Shown: one piece after another, positions 38,606-49,356 of the stretch
Numbering within the stretch: position 1 is the stretch's first letter
How the letters are laid out: the number at the start of each line of letters is the position of its first letter
Assembly: GCA_013398175.1 (NCBI GenBank)
Contig: VZRZ01008243.1
Location: forward strand, 57,269-121,268
Length of the DNA: 64,000 nucleotides
Direction of reading: 5' to 3'
Source: Climacteris rufus
Lineage: Eukaryota > Chordata > Aves > Passeriformes > Climacteridae
Made by a program: the position numbers and the translations under genes
Notes under the pieces: generated by a model
Told to the model about the DNA's origin: nothing
The model's database searches: none
The model's input: only the letters and a program-made list of their open reading frames with translations

Positions 38606-40118
38606 AGTGCCTTGGAGGTGGCGCCAAGCCACAGTTTTTCTGGTGGCTGTGGAAAGATTATAGTTCTGGAAAAGGCCCCGGTTTGACTGTCTAGAGTGAG
38701 AAGTTTGCTTAATTTACTTATTTGTATTTTTTTCTCCAAGCAGTTTTTTATGGAAAGTTCAAGTTTGAATTGATGAAGGCACAAGCTTAGCAATGCTGTG
38801 AAATTGATTTGGAATAGTTTATTATAGTTCCATGAAATTGCTTAACAAGAAAGTTTGGCAGAGTGAGGGAGCCAAATGAGAAAAGCATGGTGCTCTCAAC
38901 AGTGGGTGGCACTGGAAGTACTGTGTAAGCCAGTATGAAGGGTATGTAGTCATTTAGGGGTAGGATTGGCCACAGGGGATAGAGAGCTGCCCAAGTGAGT
39001 GTCATCCACCAACCTGCATTGCAGATCAGGCTGTTTTGCATTGTTGCTGGTTTCCTCCCTTTTTGTCACCCACTTCTGGATCCTTACAAAGCCTGCAGAA
39101 GGGATTCTGGCTCTTGGTGCTCAGCTGCGGCAGCTCGGAAACATTTGTCACAGCTATCAGTTGTCAGTGTGGAAGCAGGTTCCTAGAGAAGGGCACTGAC
39201 AGAAAGGCAGCAAAGGAGTGGTGCAGATGGAGGGCCACTTGGGGAAATATAAAGCATCACTGGGCTTAGTTTTAGAGCACTCACTGTGAAGGACGTGCAG
39301 CTGGTTCTCTAAGTGGGAAGGCTGTGGGTGACTCTGACTTTTATTCCTCTGTGTGGTTTGTAGCTTACCTTTTCAGATGCCACAGGTCAGAGGAGCAGTA
39401 CCCCAAACCAGGCAGTTGCATGGATGCTGGGACTTTGGCTGTGGCTATTCTGCTGAAGCTGAGCAGTGGGAACTCCTATGCCAGAAAATTCCTGCAGCCT
39501 CTTCTTGTTGCCCGAGAAGACAAGGGAAAGCATCCATATAAATTTGTCACAATTGTGACAGAGGTTCATGCTGAAAGTTTCTTGAAGTGTCAAAGAAAGC
39601 TGTGTGGTAGCACCTAGGGGTCTCATCTGGAGATGGCTGAGTGACAAACAGTCCACTCCCCTCACCATTACAGAAGAAAGGAGGTGTTGGGCTGCTCAAG
39701 GAGACAAACACTCTTGTGCCTGTGGCTATTTACTTAATCATTACACCTCTAGGAGGGTGCTGCACAAGACCATGGGCCCTCAGCACTCAGGGTATTGAGG
39801 GTATTCTCAGTATTGCAGTACTCTAGTACTCTGGTGAGGTGTCAAGGAGCTGGTTTGGTACCACCAGGGAGCTGTGGAACAGGTTTTTCTGTAGTGGCAC
39901 ATGCTGGTGGGACTGTGAAAGATGGGGATAAACTGAGAGAGGTCTGTCTTACAAGAATTGCTCTCTGGTAACAACTCACGCCTTTACTGATGTAGACCTC
40001 TGCCAAAAAGTTTGTTTTCCTAGTCAGGTCCTTAGGTCTTGGTTTTGCCATGTCTGCTGCATATTTCACCACTAAAAATGCTATTTCTTTATGTTCCTTC
40101 TTCAGTCCAGGAATACTT

Positions 40119-40132
40119 CCCCCCCCCCCCCC
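40119..40132. repeat. Poly-C run (14)
   Basis: Fourteen C flanked by TT and TTTT. The length is likely unstable in sequencing and in populations. Confidence 0.8.
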
Positions 40133-41066
40133 TTTTGTCTTGTCAGCAGACATGAGAATGGTGGGTTTGTTCTGGCCAGTGGGTGCAAAGAGGAAATTTA
40201 GAATATATTCTTCTGCATTGTTCAGAATCTGTTCTTCTGCAGTGCTTCTAAAGAAGGATGTAAATGGTGGGTAGTCAAATAGAGGAACAGAGAGGATGAA
40301 ACAAGTGCTTAGATGTTTGAACTAACAATTTTTTTACTTACTCCTCAACCTACTGATCCTAATGTGTTTCCCACCGTTTGCCTGAGAGAGTGCTGAGAGG
40401 GGTTGGGAGTGGGATGCTTGTGAGCTTGCCAGATCAACAGTAGTCCTTGCTAATTGACATTTTATCCTTCTTTTTCAGCATAATTGTGGGGCAGGCTTGC
40501 AGGATTACTTTGTGGAATAAGAGAACAGGAGGGTTGCAGGGGAGGCAATAGCATATAGGCAAAGCCTATTGCCCTGGTGTATCCATGATTCTACGCTCAT
40601 GGTGTTTTACAAACAGCCAGGGATGAACCCACTGCTCTCGTTACCAGTCATGCCCCCTTTGTGTGTCTCTGTGTCCTTCCCTCACTCCCATCTTCCATCT
40701 TCTTATCCTTCCCTCAATAGGTGATTCTTTTCTATAGAAATATTAAATCTTAGCTTAAAACTGAAGAGCCACCCCATTTTTCCTACTCCCTTTCTTTCCT
40801 CTCTTTCATCTTTTCTTCCCATGGAAGTGTTTGAAGTAGCACAAGTTCCTGAGAAACATTTTTTTTTCTCCCTTTGTGCTTTGGCTCTGTGTCCCTTCTT
40901 TATTATATCTTCCCTTTGTTATTTTGTTCTGCCTGCCTCCTCTTTCTGTTTTCTCCCCATCTCTCAACCCTTCTTCAAGGCTCTTTCTTCATTAATATGT
41001 TAATTTCTAGCCCAGGAATGCTTCTTGCAGCTCACTGTTCACCAGGGAGAGCCAGAGGAGAGAGGC

Positions 41067-41100
41067 AGGAGAGAGAGAGAGAGAGAAAAGGGAGAGAGAA
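41067..41100. repeat. (GA)n-rich purine tract
   Basis: GAGAGAGAGAGAGAGAGA followed by AAAAGGGAGAGAGAA, an uninterrupted purine run. Confidence 0.8.
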
Positions 41101-41271
41101 TAAGAAAAAGGAGTCAGTCAGTAACTTACAAAGGAACAGGACGAGGCGTGTTAGCAAAGGAGAATCTTGCGCTGACTGGTGTCATGATGCCAGGAAGAAG
41201 AGGATTATCCACATTTTGGACTGTATTGATCTTTGTTGTTTTGAAATTTTCAACTTCTGAAGCTTATTATT

Positions 41272-41283
41272 AAAAAAAAAAAA
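41272..41283. repeat. Poly-A run (12)
   Basis: Twelve A after TTATTATT. I looked upstream for a processed pseudogene and recognised none. Confidence 0.75.
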
Positions 41284-43328
41284 GTTGAAAACTAAAGAAA
41301 CCTTGAACTGTTTTTTGACAAGTACTTCCCTTTTTGGCAGTTTTCTAAATTATCTTTTCCTCAGTACAGATTTTTTTAAAACATCAGCCTCCTACTCCCA
41401 CCCTAATATGGCTTCTTTGTTTCATTTGATGCAAAACGTGTTGCATATATGGTCTTTACATAAGGCTTTGGGCATATTTTGCACGATAAACAAAACCATA
41501 CCAGAAATTCTCTGAAGGGTGTTTTACCCCAACAGAAGTTTTCAGGTGAGAAGTAGAGAACGTTTAAACCACTGTTTAGGTAAAGAGGTATGAATAAAGA
41601 CTTAATACTACAGAAGTTATATAGCTGTGAAAATGTTAGGGAACCTGGGGTTAGAAGGAGCGTGACAATTGCCATTAGAGACAGGTGTGATGAATCAATG
41701 TTTTCCTTTCTGCCTCCCACCAGTGCAGTTACTGGGTGGAAGGTTGCAAAGAGAGAAGAGATGGAAGCAGGCATCTCTGCATCATGGACTAGATCTAGGA
41801 AGGATGCAGAAACCCAACACTGTTGCAATTTTGCCCTGAAATTAGGAAACCTCTAGCTATTGTATTTGCTGTTTTATATCTAATGAAGCGAGACCTCTGT
41901 CTGTGCTCATAATCCTGAGATTGTGATTGCCCAAGCAAATAATTAACAATGCAGCAATGAAACACAGTGCAGGAGAGCTGGCAGGGTGGGTGTCTGGAGG
42001 TGAGGAAGCTGTTCTGACGAAGGGCATGTGGTAAAGGAGGGAGACAGGAAAAGACAGGCTGTAACACGGTGCTGGAAAACTGGTATGAGCTGGAAGCAAA
42101 ATAACTGGGGAGGAAAACTCAGGGGGACTGCTGCAATGTTCTGTGAAGTCCAAGGCCCCTGAGCCAAAAGTCTTCAATATATTACGTACACATAACTGTG
42201 TCAGAAGAATATTATTTAGGTTGCAAAGGCAAGCACTTCAAACAGAAGAAAATGCCAGAATTAAGGCTGCAATCTTAATTTGGCACTCTTGTGTCTCTGC
42301 ATTATAGAGCAGTGGTTTCAGCACTATCTTTCAAGACAGGACCCCTGCCTGCTTCTATATGCAGGATGGGTGACATTTCCTGACTGAGCAGTGGTTCGGT
42401 ATTTTGTTTTCTTCACCTTGCTTAATGTGTATTTTTAAGCTTTGTATTGTGTCTGCTCCCACGGGCTGCTTAGAATAGAGGCTTGTTTTTCTCAGTTATC
42501 TGTGGCACGTTAGGCCAGTATCTCAGTACATCATGAAGTTCATGGATTTTCACCCTACTCCTGTGAAATGAGAGGACACAAGCTACTTTATGTAAATCCA
42601 TTGTATAGTCAGGGAACTGAGGTGCAACAAGATTAAGGTCAAAAATGTCTATTAATTTTTCATGGCCCATCTGAGACACCTAGAATCTCATTATTCAAAG
42701 TACTGATTATTACAGAATGCTTTCTGTGTTCAAAGCAAATTTCTCTTTGTCTTCAACTCAGCAATTCTTCAATTGCCCCCTGCCAACTCTTACCTAGGAC
42801 TGAGAACCATTTTTCATTGATTTTTTATTAATGTAGTAGGGGAGATTTGGTGACATACAAACTATATGGGCTGTTTATTTGTACACTGTGTAATTGTTTG
42901 TTTTGCAGAAATAATCTTGAACCCGAGAGAAAAGCAAAACCGTCTCCAAACCATTTCCCTTTTTAAATTTTAATTTGAATTATTTCTTTCAATATATTTG
43001 AGATGAAACACTGAATTTCATATTCAAATTAGTTATAACTTCAATATGTATCTTCCTTTCATTTGAAAAAAAAAGATGTTTAAAAATGTTCAGATTCAAA
43101 AGAAGACAGGCTGAATATATATACTTTGTTTCAACAAAATGAAAAACTTTATACTTACTGTCTTGTCAAAACTGGGCTCTCAATACAGTGCTCATTTATG
43201 TTTGGAATTGTAACCAAAAAAAAGGGGGCAGAGGATTTGTCCAGTTTTTGTCAAGTGTACAGAAAATGGGGTGCGTGGATTTAGAGACTGCTTGTTAAGA
43301 ATCTGGTTTAAGTGATTTTACTGATTTG

Positions 43329-43540
43329 TTCTCTCTGGTATCCAGTAATGGGACACATGTGAATTGTTTAAAGCTGTGCCACGTGAGGCTTAGACTGGAC
43401 ATTAGGAAGGTTTTCTTCACTGAGAGGGTGGTCAAACCCTGGAGCAAGCTTCTTGGAGAGTTGGTCAGTGCTCCAAACCTGTCAGTGTTTGGGAAGCATT
43501 TGGACTAGACGGTTGTTGTGGGTCCCTTCCAGCTGAAATA
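43329..43540 (+). mobile_element. CR1 LINE 3' end, sense, family with pentamer tail
   Basis: The blocks CCAGTAATGGGACACATGTG, TTAGACTGGACATTAGGAAG, TTCTTCACTGAGAGGGTGGT and CTGTCAGTGTTTGGGAAGCA follow the order of a CR1 3' end. Next comes TGTGGGTCCCTTCCAGCTGA, leading into a pentamer tail. Between GCATTTGGAC and TAGACGG a part of the usual 3' UTR seems deleted. This is a different CR1 subfamily from the octamer-tailed copies elsewhere in the window. Confidence 0.88.
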
Positions 43541-43616
43541 TCCTATCCTATCCTGTCCTGTCCTTCCCTATCCTTCCCTATCCTTCCCTATCCTTCCCTA
43601 TCCTTCCCTATCCCTA
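43541..43616 (+). repeat. Pentamer-to-decamer microsatellite grown from a CR1 tail
   Basis: Four pentamers TCCTA/TCCTG are followed by five exact copies of TCCTTCCCTA and a partial one. It abuts the end of the sense CR1 copy directly. Confidence 0.9.
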
Positions 43617-45848
43617 ATTCTTTTTCTACCACCATGGACTTGTGCAGAGGTAGGGACAAATCCAGCCTTGCAGTACAGCTTTCAGTTGGGTTAGCCATAT
43701 GATTTTCTTGTTTATCCTAGCCATTATCGACCTCTCACTTGATTACTGCCCACTTTCCAAACAGCTAAATTTGCTTTACAGATTAATCCATCTGGTGCAT
43801 TCAATGAGACAGGGGTCCTACAAGAAAAATTGTTGTTGATTCAGGACCAGTTCTTAGTGGTTATGCAAAATGGGATGCATTCAAATTGCTTGAACAACTG
43901 CAACACTGATGTTTTCCCCATTTTGTAGTGTTTGGCTTTGTGTAATTAATAAGCCAACACTTTGCCAAACTGTATGGCTTAGTGGTCACAAACTTGTTAG
44001 CTTTTCTCTCCCATTGCTGACCTCTTTTGTCTTGTCTCCACCAGCTTGCCTTGTCTGTTCAGCCCTTCTGGCTCCTTGTCCCAGTCTTGTTCTTACCTAG
44101 CAAAGCTAGAATCTGCCTTACAGACAACTAATTTAAGCTCCAGAACCTGGAGTCCTCTTCTGGATTGTGGCCCTTATTTTCATCCATTTCTGCTTGTCTC
44201 ACATTCTGGCTCCTTGTCCCATCTGTCTTCATCCCCCCTTAGCCCCAACAAGTCCCAGTCTCTTTGTCCAAATAGTCCAGGTGTCACACCTCCCAGTTGT
44301 CTTCTCCCGTGTAGCATTTTAGCTCCATACTTCTCCCAGTGTCCCAAGTCAGTGTATCCTCATCACCCTCCTGGCTCTTTTCTACTGCTTTGGAATTAGC
44401 CAGCCTTCTTTTCCAATGATCCCTGGGTGCAGGAAGCAGGCATGATCAGGGGGAATACAAACCCAAGAGGTGTATTCCTCCTTCTTCTGCTTCCCCATTT
44501 TGGTTGTAGGCCTTACTTGAGCTCACGTGTAGTTCCTTAGATGAGAGCAGGCCCTGTGAAGAGAGGATTTTAAAAAGGCTGGTTTTTTTTTTTTGAAAGC
44601 TCTATTAATTTTTCTTGAACAACTGAAAATTGCAGTTTTTCCAAATGCTTATGGCCTGTCTAGGTTTTCACAAGTAAGGGAAAAATCAGCATGAAATGAA
44701 CCTTTTCTTTCCTCTCTCATCAAAATTCATGTCCCTTGAAAGCAGAGAACTTGCTGGAGCTTTTTATAAAGGTCATTATTTTTTTCTTAATATTGGCAAA
44801 ATAGCTTTTTTCCTGTAGCCTGCTTTTGGAAAAGAACGGACCATTTTTACTTCTGTTTTCGTCAAATGTCAGATCTGACATGAACATCTGATATGGAAAA
44901 TGTCACTCTTAAAGACAAAATCTGACATAGCTAGAGGAACCTTTAAGGAAGACTTTACTGTAGGAAGAAGAGAACAGCCTGAAGAGATTGTGGTACCAGC
45001 TCCAGCAATGCAGATCTCTTGTCTGTTTGTGGGCTTCCTGGAACATTTTTAAGCGGTCAAGAGAGGTCTGCTCACTGGCTGAATATATTCTTGTACAGTC
45101 TTAAACCTGTGTGTCAGTCAGCAAGCAGAGAAACTAATTGTTTTATTTCAGTTTGAATTGCAAACAAGGTTTCTTAAAAAAAACCCAGTGTGCCTACCCC
45201 AGGCTTTCAGCACCTTTAATGCTAATTTAAAAACATATGCCACGCAATGAAAGAAAATCGGTGCCAGTCCCCAGCATGGAACTAAAACCAACCATCCAAG
45301 CAGCTGGAAAAAACAAGTGAAAGAGTGGAAAAAATTCCAATCCTCCACAGGCTGTCCTTTTCTTTCTCCTCCTTTTCTCCCTCCCTCTTTGCTTCAGCCA
45401 TGAGTGTTCAGCTACAGGGCTGTATTTTGCTGTCCTGCCTTCACCAGAACACATTAACTCATGCAGCTCGTGAATCATCCCCAAACATGGGAAGCCTTAG
45501 TGGGAAGAAAGCAGTGCCAGAGATACTGTTTTTTCTCAATTTCTTGTAAAATATTTCTAGGACCCCAATGGCATGTTGAGGTTACAAGTTCCAGATGAGA
45601 GCTCTGGCTGAGAGCTACAGAGTGTAGCTGACTGGAAGAGGGGGACAAGTTTGGGGTCGGGATGCTGAGAGAGATTTGGCGAAGATTTGGCCAATCATCT
45701 TCTGACACTTCATGCATCCTTCTCTTTTTGGAGAAAACACAGTGAAACATATTCTTTGGACTGCATGACAGGCATTCTGTGTCCTGGAAAGAAATTTCAA
45801 AATACGTGGTGCAACCTTGAACCTCACCACCAGCATTAGCTAAACATA
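43617..45848. other. Intronic stretch, no recognised element
   Basis: C/T-rich sequence at 44.0-44.4 kb keeps frames open by chance. A partial REST-like half site TTCAGCACC at 45206 lacks the second half. Nothing else can be named. Confidence 0.5.
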
Positions 45849-46123
45849 CATAGAATCAAAGAATCATTTCGGTTGGAAAAGACCTGAGAGATCATTGAGT
45901 ACAACCATTAACCCTGCACTACAAAGTCCACCAGTAAACCATGTCCATAAGTGCCACTTCTACACATCTTCTGAATACCTCCGGGGAGAGTGACTCTCCT
46001 TTCCCTGGGCAGCCTGTTCCAGTGCTTGGCAGCCCTTTCAGTGAAGACATTTTTCCTTACATCCAATCCAAACCTACCCTGGCACAACCTGAGGCCATTT
46101 TATCTTGTCCTATCATGGCCACT
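45849..46123 (-). mobile_element. CR1 LINE 3' fragment, antisense
   Basis: It begins CATAGAATCAAAGAATCA and GGTTGGAAAAGACCTGAGAG. It continues with ACAAAGTCCACCAGTAAACC, CCCTGGGCAGCCTGTTCCAG, TTTTTCCTTACATCCAATCC and GCACAACCTGAGGCCATTTT. Only about 275 bp of the 3' region remain. Confidence 0.94.
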
Positions 46124-47024
46124 TAACAGCAATGGTGTGGGACTTGTGAGATGAACAAGGTATCTCCATCAGGTTCAGAGCTGATATTATCCCTCTCCTG
46201 AGGCCGTTCTCAGATAGTTCTTGTGAACTGTCTGCAGCAGAAGGGGTGGGGGTTTGAGTGGGGCTGAATTATGGACTGACTTCTCCTGGCTGGGTAAGTG
46301 ATACTTCCTGTCTGACGTTCAGCAGACAGTGGAGGGAACTTCCTGGCTGCTGCCACTTTATACTTTTCTGAGGGATAAATAAAAATCTCCAGGGTAATTA
46401 TGATTCCTCCTCACATGAGCCTGAAATGTACTGAGTATAAATTGAAGAAAATGAGGAAACAGGAAAAAACACCAGCGTCTGAAATGATGTGCAAGAGGGC
46501 TGGTGCCTGTGGCACTGCATGTATTCAATTTCAGTGTGCTGTATTTACTTCTGTTTCCCTTCTGAAAAGACAACCTCCAGGCACTTCACTAAATGGATTG
46601 AAAGGTTTGTCTGGTTTTAATGATGCTTCTGAAAGAGGTTGTGTGTTGTTCCTCCACTCAAATACTTCAGAGAGATTTTGCAATGCCTCTTGGTAAATCA
46701 GAAAATTATGAATACCTTGGCATTTTGGGGGTAGATCATTATCTGTCTGTTCTGGGACTGCTTTAGAAAGAGTGACTGGGGTTAATAAGCTAATGTTTTC
46801 TAGGAGAGGGTATCCTAATGTGGGAGAGCATGGGAACAATCAGTGGATTAATTAAGATGTGTGTAATGGAGTGGTATGAACATTTAACTTTAGTAATCAT
46901 AGGAATTGGAAGCACAGTTTCGGTCTCAGGCAGGATTCTCTAGGGATACAGAATCTGTTTGCCCCATGAAGTACAATTCCCTGTACACCTTTACAGAAAA
47001 CCTTAGTGGAGACAGATTCAAGCT
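46124..47024. other. Intronic spacer between CR1 and LTR
   Basis: No element or exon is recognised in these 900 bp. Short open frames exist on both strands without family resemblance. Confidence 0.5.
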
Positions 47025-47578
47025 TGTGGTGGTTTGGCTGTGGCTGGCAGAGATGCTCTATCATTCCCCTTCCCAGCTGGACAGAAAAGAGAAAGTAAGA
47101 TGGAAAACAACGCATTGAGATAAGGCGGTTTACTAAAGCAAAAGCGGAAGTTTGGGCGAGCACAAGCAAAGAGAAAAAAATAGGTTTATTCTCTACTTCC
47201 CATCAGCAAGCAATGTTCAGCCACTTCCCAGGAATCAGGGCTTCAGCACGCTAGCAGTTGCTCCGGAAGGCAAACATTGTAAATAATGAATGCCCCCCTC
47301 TTCCTTTCCTTAGCTTTTATATCTGAGCTGATTTACATAGTGTGGAATACTCCTTTGATTAAGTTGGGTAAGTTGGCCTAGTTGTGTCCCTTCCCAGGAT
47401 CTTAGCCCACCACCTAGCCCTCTGATGGGGGAAATGTTGAGGGATAGCACTGATGCTGTGCCAGTCCTGCTCAGCAGTAGCCAAAACACTGGTGTGCTTT
47501 TCTAGCTACCAGTGCAAAACACAACACTGTGAGGGCTGCTGTGGCAAAATGAATTCCATCTCAGCCAGACCCCATACA
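47025..47578 (-). mobile_element. Solo LTR of an avian endogenous retrovirus, antisense
   Basis: The segment starts TGTGGTGG and ends CCATACA on the + strand, giving the TG...CA ends expected of an LTR. It is flanked by AAGCT on the left (47020-47024) and AGGCT on the right (47579-47583), a 5-bp target duplication with one mismatch. Read on the minus strand it has a TATA box ATATAAAAG at 47314-47322 and a polyadenylation signal AATAAA at 47185-47190 about 125 bp later. The layout, and the U3 text with GAAGGGACACAACTAGGCC, fit a common avian ERV LTR type. No gag, pol or env sequence adjoins it, so it is a recombined solo LTR. Antisense to GRIN2B, its promoter would fire towards the exon's opposite strand. 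Class (ERVL or ERVK) is not decided; 5-bp duplications favour ERVL. Confidence 0.78.
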
Positions 47579-48115
47579 AGGCTCTACCCTTAATTATTGT
47601 GGTATAGATCTGTAATGTCAGTGTGTTGAAGAGTGCTGCAGAAAAACTGGACAGCAGAGGAAAACTAGGTGGGGTCACTGAGAGAAGATCTGGCTCTATG
47701 GCTTTGAGAGTGGAGAGGGGAACTCAATGATCTGGGCGTGAAAGTGAAAGGATGTAGTTCTGATTCCTAAGCATGACAGTTATGAACCAGCAGCCAAAGG
47801 AAAAAAATGGGAGCAGGTTTTTTTTCTGCTCACATTCCCCAGTAGCCTCAGTTACATACCAGTGGAGAAGGATGGGAGGGCTTGGGGAAGAAAATATTGA
47901 ATTGGTCCCACCGACTGGTATTATTTATGCACACAAAATGCTTGCATTAGGGAAGAAATCCTACTTGGTACTTCCGTGACCTCAAGCAACAACTGCTCTA
48001 GGGGAGGCAGATGTATTTCATCACCAGTACAATTACATCCATCCTTAGCTAAACTGAGGCTGGCACTTTAGCCAGCTGTGATGGCACTCTGCTTAGAGAC
48101 TCAGGCTTCAAAGAC
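47579..48115. other. Intronic spacer between LTR and CR1
   Basis: No feature recognised. Confidence 0.5.
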
Positions 48116-48410
48116 TCATAGAATCATAGCATCATTAAGGTTGGAAAAGACGTCTAAGATCATTGAGTCCAACCATTAGCCTGACACTGTCAGGTCCACC
48201 ACCAAACCGTGACCCTAAGTGCCACATCTCCATCTACCTCCAGGGTAGTCTGTTCCTTCACTCAACTTGAGACTGTTTCCTCCTGTTCTATCTTTTGTTA
48301 CGTGGGAGAAGAGACTGACACCCACCTGTCTGTGACCTCCTTCCAGAGCAAGAAGATTTTCCCCTGAGCCTCCTTTTCTCCAGGCTAGACATCCCCAGCT
48401 CCCTGGAGAG
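48116..48410 (-). mobile_element. CR1 LINE 3' fragment with internal deletions, antisense
   Basis: It starts TCATAGAATCATAGCATCA and TTGGAAAAGACGTCTAAGAT. It keeps CATTGAGTCCAACCATTAGC, GTGCCACATCTCCATCTACC, AACTTGAGACTGTTTCCTCC, TGGGAGAAGAGACTGACACC and CTCCTTTTCTCCAGGCTAGA. Compared with the family, pieces of the middle (around TCTGTTCCTTCAC) are missing. Confidence 0.93.
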
Positions 48411-48572
48411 TGTTTAGCCTGGTGGCACCATAGGAAAGGGACTCCTCTGTGCCACTGGGCCCCAGCTGGTCAGGAGTTGGAGCACCAGAGGCACAGGAGA
48501 GACCAAGGGCAGGGTCTGTGCATGACCTAGAGATGAGAAACATGATGGGGGGGGGGTGTCTCCCACTCTGCC

Positions 48573-49356
48573 TGTTGACAAAAGTCAGAGGGTCCACAAA
48601 AACTCACAAGGTTTTGTTAGTAAATGACACACTTGACATAGAAATTACTATGTTAGTCCTTGACCTACCATATAAGCACACAACAGTGGGTTTTGAATAA
48701 AGGGGTAGGGTGGAAATGAAGAAATTAATTAAAGAGAGGGAGATGGGAAGAAAAAGAGAGAAAGAAAAAGAAGGAAGGAAGCAAGCAAGCAAGGAAGGAA
48801 GGAAAAGGGAGGAAGGGAGGGAGGGACGAAGGAAGGAAGGAAGGAAGGAAGGAAGGAAGGAAGGAAGGAAGGAAGAAAAGAGATCATCATTATTGGTTCC
48901 AGTATCATCAATGGGATGTCAGTTGTAGTTCCAGGATGTTGATCCAGATGATGGGATGTCCAGGGTCCTGGGGTTGCCACTTGGGCTTGGTGGGGGTACC
49001 TTTTTATAGACAGGTTTCCCTGTCCTGGAGACCGGTTTCTCACTTTCTATGCAAATTGGTTGTCACACGGAGATCGTTTTTCACACATTTCTGAAAATGG
49101 GCCGGAGGGCTTTGGAGGGCTTGGGTGGTCTTGATTACCCTCCTACAGTCCATAGCTGCTTTTTGGCCTCATTCCTGTGCTTGTGCTGCACTTGTGCTCA
49201 TCTCCAGGAACTACAACAAGGATGTTTGTCCCGGGAAGGTGCTGCCCTACTTCTGCATGACCCCTTCTCCAGCCACATCTTGTTCTTTCCCACACCATGT
49301 TATTCCAACAATCCTTAATTGGCTCCACAGCCATCTGGCTGTTGGTGTCTGAGACA
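48573..49356 (-). mobile_element. Possible second ERV LTR, antisense, with internal microsatellite
   Basis: Read on the minus strand, an overlapping CCAAT box and octamer ATTTGCAT (49049-49058) lie about 40 bp before a TATA box TATAAAAA (49001-49008). A long pyrimidine tract follows, and the segment ends GACTTTTGTCAACA. This resembles a known avian LTR layout with a pyrimidine-rich transcribed part. The 5' boundary is uncertain and may extend to about 49.6 kb, and I found no target-site duplication. The alternative is a chance promoter-like arrangement beside a microsatellite. Confidence 0.45.
48746..48882 (+). repeat. Purine-rich tract with (GGAA)n microsatellite
   Basis: The pure GGAA part covers 48828-48874, close to 12 units. 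It is preceded by AAGG, AAGC and GGGA variants and A/G-only sequence. Only a few C or T interrupt the tract. Open frames rich in Lys, Glu, Gly and Arg here are translations of the repeat and not genes. Confidence 0.95.

Larger units (their letters stand above)
38606..43328. other. Intronic stretch with simple repeats
   Basis: No named transposon or exon is seen. It holds a poly-C run at 40119-40132, a GA-rich run near 41.1 kb and a poly-A at 41272-41283. The part at 42.9-43.15 kb is strongly AT-rich. Confidence 0.5.

Noticed and set aside
41100..41283. Processed pseudogene ending in the poly-A run
   Set aside because: No coding resemblance upstream, no AATAAA at the right distance and no target duplication seen.
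45206..45214. REST/NRSF (RE1) site
   Set aside because: Only the left half TTCAGCACC is present; the second half does not follow at a permitted spacing.
48710..48928. Lys/Glu/Gly/Arg-rich protein-like frame
   Set aside because: It is a translation of the GGAA/GGGA microsatellite.
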